Part shown: piece by piece, positions 5,982-9,084 of the stretch | How the letters are laid out: each line of letters opens with the position of its first letter | Numbering within the stretch: position 1 is the stretch's first letter | Assembly (NCBI GenBank): GCA_023388195.1 | Contig: JAEWGR010000153.1 | Coordinates: forward strand, 1-9,084 | Source: Bacillota bacterium | GTDB taxonomy: Bacteria; Bacillota; Negativicutes; Sporomusales; Sporomusaceae | Length of the DNA stretch: 9,084 nucleotides | Direction of reading: 5' to 3' | Translations under genes and position numbers: made by a program | Notes under the pieces: model-generated | Told to the model about the DNA's origin: nothing | What the model saw: only the letters and a program-made list of their open reading frames with translations | The model's database searches: none

Positions 5982-6413
5982 GACAAATGCGGACATAACG
6001 GTGAACAGAATGAGTCTAAACTGCTGTGTGTTGCCTGCAATACAACCCAGTTTGAAGTGATCGACAAGCTGGGGGCCGGTGAAGTCGTTGCCCGGTGTGG
6101 TTCGTGCGGCCAGGAAACCGACCTGGGGGTGATAGTCGGTGCCCGTTATGGCGGGGCCGTCGAGGTAATTGCCGCCCTCCGGACCTTATATGCCGTTAGC
6201 CACTACAAAGCCCGGAATAACAAGGACGAACTGGGGGTAGCCAGATATTGCAAAAAACATGATCAGCTGCAAGCGATTATTGCCGGTACCATGTATCATA
6301 ATCCCTTGGATATGGCGGCTGATTTATATAAGATTATGGAAAATAATCCTATTAATATTGTTGAGGCCAAACAAATTATCGCCAATTTGGTCAAGAAAGG
6401 CAACCCTGATTAA
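5979..6413 (+). CDS. Hypothetical protein with a zinc-ribbon-like CxxC...CxxC N-terminus
   Basis: 144 aa, soluble, no signal peptide or membrane segment. I do not recognise the family. Cys17-x2-Cys20 and Cys40-x2-Cys43 with a 19-residue spacer, in LLCVACN and ARCGSCGQ, look like a four-Cys zinc ribbon. A further Cys91/His94 pair (CKKH) sits in the middle. The rest (about 50-144) appears mixed alpha-helical, with a helix-rich tail (NPLDMAADLYKIM ... VEAKQIIANLVKK). The start is GTG 5979, supported by AAAGGAG nine bases upstream; the nearby ATG at 5987 is in another frame. Zinc binding is inferred from cysteine spacing only, and a role in nucleic-acid or protein binding would be a guess. It converges on the carbonic anhydrase gene with a four-base overlap of stop codons. 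Confidence 0.75.
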   Translation: MDKCGHNGEQNESKLLCVACNTTQFEVIDKLGAGEVVARCGSCGQETDLGVIVGARYGGAVEVIAALRTLYAVSHYKARNNKDELGVARYCKKHDQLQAIIAGTMYHNPLDMAADLYKIMENNPINIVEAKQIIANLVKKGNPD

Positions 6414-6994
6414 TTGTCGGTATAATCGAAGTCGACTTTGCCATCATGGATATTATGAATGGCGCCGATAATCTGGAGACCTTTGGCTGCTATTGCTTTA
6501 CTAAGGACAGGGCTGGCTGACTTTAATTTGTCAATAGTAAAGTCTATGTTAGCTTTGATTGCATTCGGGAGCAATTCGCCGGTACGGCTTTTGGCGTTTT
6601 CTATGGCCGGGACGATAGCCTGCAGGATTGAGCACAGATGGGAGGGGGCCTCAGCCCCTGTCAGGGCCGCTTTTACTGCACCGCAGTCCTGATGGCCCAG
6701 AATCAGAAGCAGCCTCACAGCCAGGTGCTCAACGGCATATTCCAGGCTGCCCAGAACAACGGTATCCACAGCCTGGCCGGCGGTCCTTACAACAAACAAA
6801 TCCCCGAGTCCCTGATCAAAAATAATTTCCGGGGGGATACGGGAATCCGCGCAGCCCAGGATTACGGCAAAGGGCTGCTGTCCGTGGGTCAGTTCCAGCC
6901 GCTTTTTATAGCCAATGTCCGGTTTGGCGTATCTTTCGGTTACATAGCGCTTGTTACCGGCAATTAGCTTCTCCAGGGCCTGATAAGCATCCAT
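6410..6994 (-). CDS. Beta-class carbonic anhydrase
   Basis: 194 aa, a typical compact bacterial beta-carbonic anhydrase (COG0288). It catalyses CO2 + H2O to bicarbonate + H+ in the cytoplasm. The zinc ligands are all present: Cys48 in GCADSR (47-52), which also supplies the Asp50/Arg52 dyad, then His101 and Cys104 in LGHQDCGAVKA (99-109). VVRTAGQ (68-74) and GSLEYAVEHL (82-91) are further family blocks. The start ATG 6994-6992 has AAAAGGAG about eight bases upstream on the minus strand. In an anaerobe it may supply bicarbonate for carboxylations or handle CO2. It stands alone: the upstream gene is separated by a terminator hairpin, and the opposite-strand neighbour overlaps its stop. Confidence 0.95.
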   Translation of the reverse strand: MDAYQALEKLIAGNKRYVTERYAKPDIGYKKRLELTHGQQPFAVILGCADSRIPPEIIFDQGLGDLFVVRTAGQAVDTVVLGSLEYAVEHLAVRLLLILGHQDCGAVKAALTGAEAPSHLCSILQAIVPAIENAKSRTGELLPNAIKANIDFTIDKLKSASPVLSKAIAAKGLQIIGAIHNIHDGKVDFDYTDN

Positions 6995-7028
6995 AAAAAC
7001 ATCTCCTTTTTATAGTTTTGGCTTCGGA

Positions 7029-7087
7029 TAATAAAAGTGGTACCGTAACAAGTAATAAGTGCGTAATTACTTGCTAACAGTACCACT
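7029..7087 (-). terminator. Terminator of the thiC operon (long imperfect hairpin)
   Basis: Read on the minus strand, AGTGGTAC (7087-7080) pairs with GTACCACT (7043-7036). After small internal loops, CAAGTAAT (7049-7056) pairs with ATTACTTG (7066-7073), closing a nine-base loop. The hairpin is followed on the minus strand by TTTTATTAT (7036-7028), a usable T tract. It begins nine bases after the stop of the 209-aa gene. On the plus strand the flanking sequence has no T run, so it works in one direction. Confidence 0.7.
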
Positions 7088-7095
7088 AAGAGATC

Positions 7096-7725
7096 CTACA
7101 GCGCAGATGATCTGCGGCCAGATCCGGCAAAAGAAGTTGCTTGTTGAATAGTTGTTTGCGGTTGTAACGGCAGGCTGGAAACTAAGTTGGCGATATCTTT
7201 CAAAATGGCAAACAGCAATACCGGGTTAATCAATTCGGCCGTGTAGCCGTAGGTAGTGATATAATGCTGACCGCGGTAACTTGCCAGGACAATATGACCA
7301 CTTTCCTCCAGGTGAGTTTGCTGGCGGCGTAAGCTTGCATGCATAGTATCTAACAAATCAAAGGAGCGGGCATGGTCAGTCTGGCTGCTCTGTTTGCATA
7401 GTTCCCGGTAGACCCTGCCGAGAGGTACGGTTGCTGTTGCATTCTGTAATCCTGACCGGCCTGGGGTTACACTGTTTAACAGGTTGCCGATGCAGTCAAA
7501 GGCTGGCTGAAAAATGATGAAGGTGATAAACCAGCGGAAATTTTGCTCATGCAGATAAGAACCCAGACGGCAGGTGGTAAGGTTCTGCAGCATTTTTTTG
7601 AAAAATTGACTGCGGCTGTCGGCAACACCATATTTATCACATGTAAACAACAGTTTCGAGCGATAGAAATCGACTAATTCCTGCAATAGTGCCGGTTCCG
7701 AAACAGATGTCATGTGTGTATCCAT
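7096..7725 (-). CDS. Hypothetical protein, translationally coupled to thiC
   Basis: 209 aa. I do not recognise the family. No signal peptide, no clear transmembrane helix, no known catalytic motif. The N-terminal half is helix-rich (LLQELVDFYRSKLL, FFKKMLQNL), with the hydrophobic stretch FRWFITFIIFQPAFDCIG (63-80). The middle is polar, and HIVLASYRGQHYITTYGYTAELINP (143-167) looks like beta strands leading to a helix (VLLFAILKDIANLV). The tail is low-complexity, Ser/Gln/Thr-rich. The start ATG 7725-7723 lies one base after the thiC stop (TGA T ATG) with no good Shine-Dalgarno of its own, so expression probably relies on ribosomes finishing thiC. Met5 is an alternative start with no better site. 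Codon and base use resemble its neighbours. A link to thiamin or cobamide metabolism is suggested only by position. Confidence 0.7.
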   Translation of the reverse strand: MDTHMTSVSEPALLQELVDFYRSKLLFTCDKYGVADSRSQFFKKMLQNLTTCRLGSYLHEQNFRWFITFIIFQPAFDCIGNLLNSVTPGRSGLQNATATVPLGRVYRELCKQSSQTDHARSFDLLDTMHASLRRQQTHLEESGHIVLASYRGQHYITTYGYTAELINPVLLFAILKDIANLVSSLPLQPQTTIQQATSFAGSGRRSSAL

Positions 7726-7726
7726 A

Positions 7727-9025
7727 TCAGGCGATACTCAGATCTTCCCCGTTAAGGATTTTTTTCATGTTTTTCATAGGACACATTTTGCCGCACATCG
7801 TACAGGTATCTTCACACTCCGGCTGGGATTCGGCCCGGTATCTGCCGGCTTTTTCCGGGTCAATAGCCAACTCAATCATCCGGGGAAAGTCTACGTTGGC
7901 ACGGGCTTCGCTCATCTGGTTATCCCAGTTGCGGGCACCGGGAATTCCTTTGGCAATATCGGCGGCATGAGCCGCTATCCGGGAGGCAATAATCCCTTCT
8001 TTCATATCATCCAGATTAGGCAGGCGCAGATGCTCGGCCGGTGTTACATAGCAGAGGAAGTCAGCACCGTTGGCCGCGGCGATGGCACCGCCAATCGCAC
8101 TGGTGATATGATCGTAACCAGGGGCAATATCGGTGACCAGCGGACCTAACACATAAAAGGGAGCACCATGGCAGAGCCTTTTTTCCAACAGCATATTGGC
8201 GGCAATTTCATTAATGGCCATATGTCCGGGGCCTTCAATCATTACCTGCACATTCCGGGCCCAGGCACGTTTGGTTAACTCACCCAGGGTAATAAGCTCT
8301 TCAATCTGGGCAGCATCGGTTGCATCCTGAATAGAACCGGGACGGCAGGCATCACCCAGGCTTAAGGTCACATCATATTGCTCGCAGATATCCAGCAATC
8401 GGTCATAATATTCATAGAAAGGATTCTCCCGGTTGTTCAGCTCCATCCAGGCAAATAGCAAGGAACCGCCGCGGGAGACAATATTGGTCAGCCGTTTGTT
8501 CTGCTTCACCCGTTCGGCTGTTTTCAGGTTCATACCACAGTGGATTGTCATAAAGTCCACACCATCTTCAGCATGACGCTCAACAACAGAAAAGAATTCA
8601 TCGACAGAAATGTCTTTTAAATCTTTATCAAGCATGCCAACTGCGTCATACATCGGGACAGTGCCGATCATGACCGGTGAGGTTTCTATCAGCCGGCGCC
8701 GGAACTCGCGGGTTTTGCCATAGCAGCTTAGATCCATAATGGCTTCGGCCTTTAATTCAATGGCTTTTCTTGCTTTTTGTAATTCGAGCTCAATATCATA
8801 ACAGTCTTTGGAAACACCTAAGTTGACATTGATTTTGGTGCGGAGTTTTTCGCCGACACCCATGGGATGCAGGCTGGTATGATGACGGTTTGCAGGGATT
8901 ACAACCCTGCCGCTTGCCACTAAGGTGCGCAGCAGCTCAGGTTCAATTTGTTCCTCCCGGGCCACAATGCGCATCTGATCGGTGAGAATGCCCTGTTTGG
9001 CGGCATCCATTTGAGTCGTGTACAT
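7727..9025 (-). CDS. thiC: ThiC-family radical SAM enzyme (phosphomethylpyrimidine synthase, or BzaF-like paralogue)
   Basis: 432 aa, the short form seen in many anaerobes and archaea (E. coli ThiC is about 630 aa). ThiC rearranges aminoimidazole ribotide to HMP-phosphate, the pyrimidine of thiamin, using SAM and a [4Fe-4S] cluster. Conserved blocks include NVNLGVS (66-72), AIMDLSCYG (95-103), MIGTVPMYDAVG (119-130), MTIHCGMN (159-166), SRGGSLLFAWM (184-194), LGDACRPG (223-230), VMIEGPGHM (261-269), APFYVLGPLVTDIAPGYDHI (288-307) and LCYVTPAEHL (324-333). The C-terminal cluster motif is Cys408-x2-Cys411-x3-Cys415. The start ATG 9025-9023 has AGAGGAAGGGG on the minus strand at 9046-9036. The benzimidazole synthase BzaF is a close paralogue, so thiC is the default name. 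First gene of a two-gene operon. Confidence 0.88.
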   Translation of the reverse strand: MYTTQMDAAKQGILTDQMRIVAREEQIEPELLRTLVASGRVVIPANRHHTSLHPMGVGEKLRTKINVNLGVSKDCYDIELELQKARKAIELKAEAIMDLSCYGKTREFRRRLIETSPVMIGTVPMYDAVGMLDKDLKDISVDEFFSVVERHAEDGVDFMTIHCGMNLKTAERVKQNKRLTNIVSRGGSLLFAWMELNNRENPFYEYYDRLLDICEQYDVTLSLGDACRPGSIQDATDAAQIEELITLGELTKRAWARNVQVMIEGPGHMAINEIAANMLLEKRLCHGAPFYVLGPLVTDIAPGYDHITSAIGGAIAAANGADFLCYVTPAEHLRLPNLDDMKEGIIASRIAAHAADIAKGIPGARNWDNQMSEARANVDFPRMIELAIDPEKAGRYRAESQPECEDTCTMCGKMCPMKNMKKILNGEDLSIA

Positions 9026-9049
9026 AATCTTTTTTCCCCTTCCTCTGTG

Positions 9050-9055
9050 ATTATA
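9050..9055 (-). promoter_or_regulatory. Possible -10 box for the thiC operon
   Basis: ATTATA reads TATAAT on the minus strand, 24 bases before the thiC start codon. The position 17 bases further upstream has no TTGACA-like -35 (it reads CCCTCC). Transcription from here would give a very short leader, with no room for a TPP riboswitch. The window ends at 9084, so a more distant promoter or riboswitch cannot be excluded. Confidence 0.3.
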
Positions 9056-9084
9056 TTTTAGCTATAGGCAAAGGAGGGTAGGCA

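Noticed and set aside
6459..6967. Plus-strand reading frames opposite the carbonic anhydrase gene
   Set aside because: They are antisense shadows of a clearly conserved enzyme, without family resemblance or ribosome binding sites.
7036..7087. T-box-like sequence (GTGGTACCG on the plus strand)
   Set aside because: No stem I specifier, no CGTCC partner, and no plus-strand gene downstream; the hairpin is better explained as a minus-strand terminator.

Overview
The window reads as chromosomal DNA of an anaerobic, motile Bacillota (Firmicutes). Supporting signs are strong AGGAGG-type ribosome binding sites, a lipoprotein-anchored molybdate-binding protein, tRNA genes with encoded CCA ends, a short (432 aa) ThiC-type enzyme and a chemoreceptor. 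A Negativicutes/Sporomusa-like host is my best guess, but this is inference from general flavour and moderate GC, not from a diagnostic marker. I see no phage, IS element, CRISPR array or other mobile DNA.

Layout. Positions 1-260 hold the end of a tRNA cluster (Gly-GCC, Cys-GCA, Leu-UAA), closed by two tandem hairpin terminators; the second also ends the gene arriving from the other side. Positions 358-3829 form a molybdate module. A minus-strand one-component regulator (excisionase-type helix-turn-helix fused to a periplasmic-binding-protein-like domain) faces a plus-strand modA-modB-modC operon across a 291-base AT-rich divergent region full of inverted repeats. ModC lacks the C-terminal TOBE/Mop domain that often gives molybdate feedback, so the regulator's ligand domain may be the main molybdate sensor.

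Positions 3830-4161 contain the modC terminator, a GC-rich stretch that can fold into hairpins, and an AT-rich nested palindrome. They lead into a 569-aa methyl-accepting chemotaxis protein (4162-5871) with its own inverted-repeat terminator. A small two-CxxC protein of unknown function follows (5979-6413); its GTG start is buried in a predicted 12-bp hairpin. It converges on, and shares its stop-codon bases with, a minus-strand beta-carbonic anhydrase (6410-6994).

Positions 7029-9084 hold a minus-strand operon: a ThiC-family radical SAM enzyme (thiamin pyrimidine synthase or a benzimidazole-forming paralogue) and, one base after its stop, an unrecognised 209-aa protein, closed by a long terminator hairpin. 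The right edge ends in a strong plus-strand Shine-Dalgarno-like sequence, hinting at a divergent gene just outside.

The functional blocks (molybdate uptake, chemotaxis, CO2/bicarbonate interconversion, thiamin or cobamide precursor synthesis) are separate transcription units and not one pathway. The most interesting parts are the regulator/operator region, the start-codon hairpin at 5946-5981, the structured leader before the chemoreceptor, and the thiC-linked orphan.
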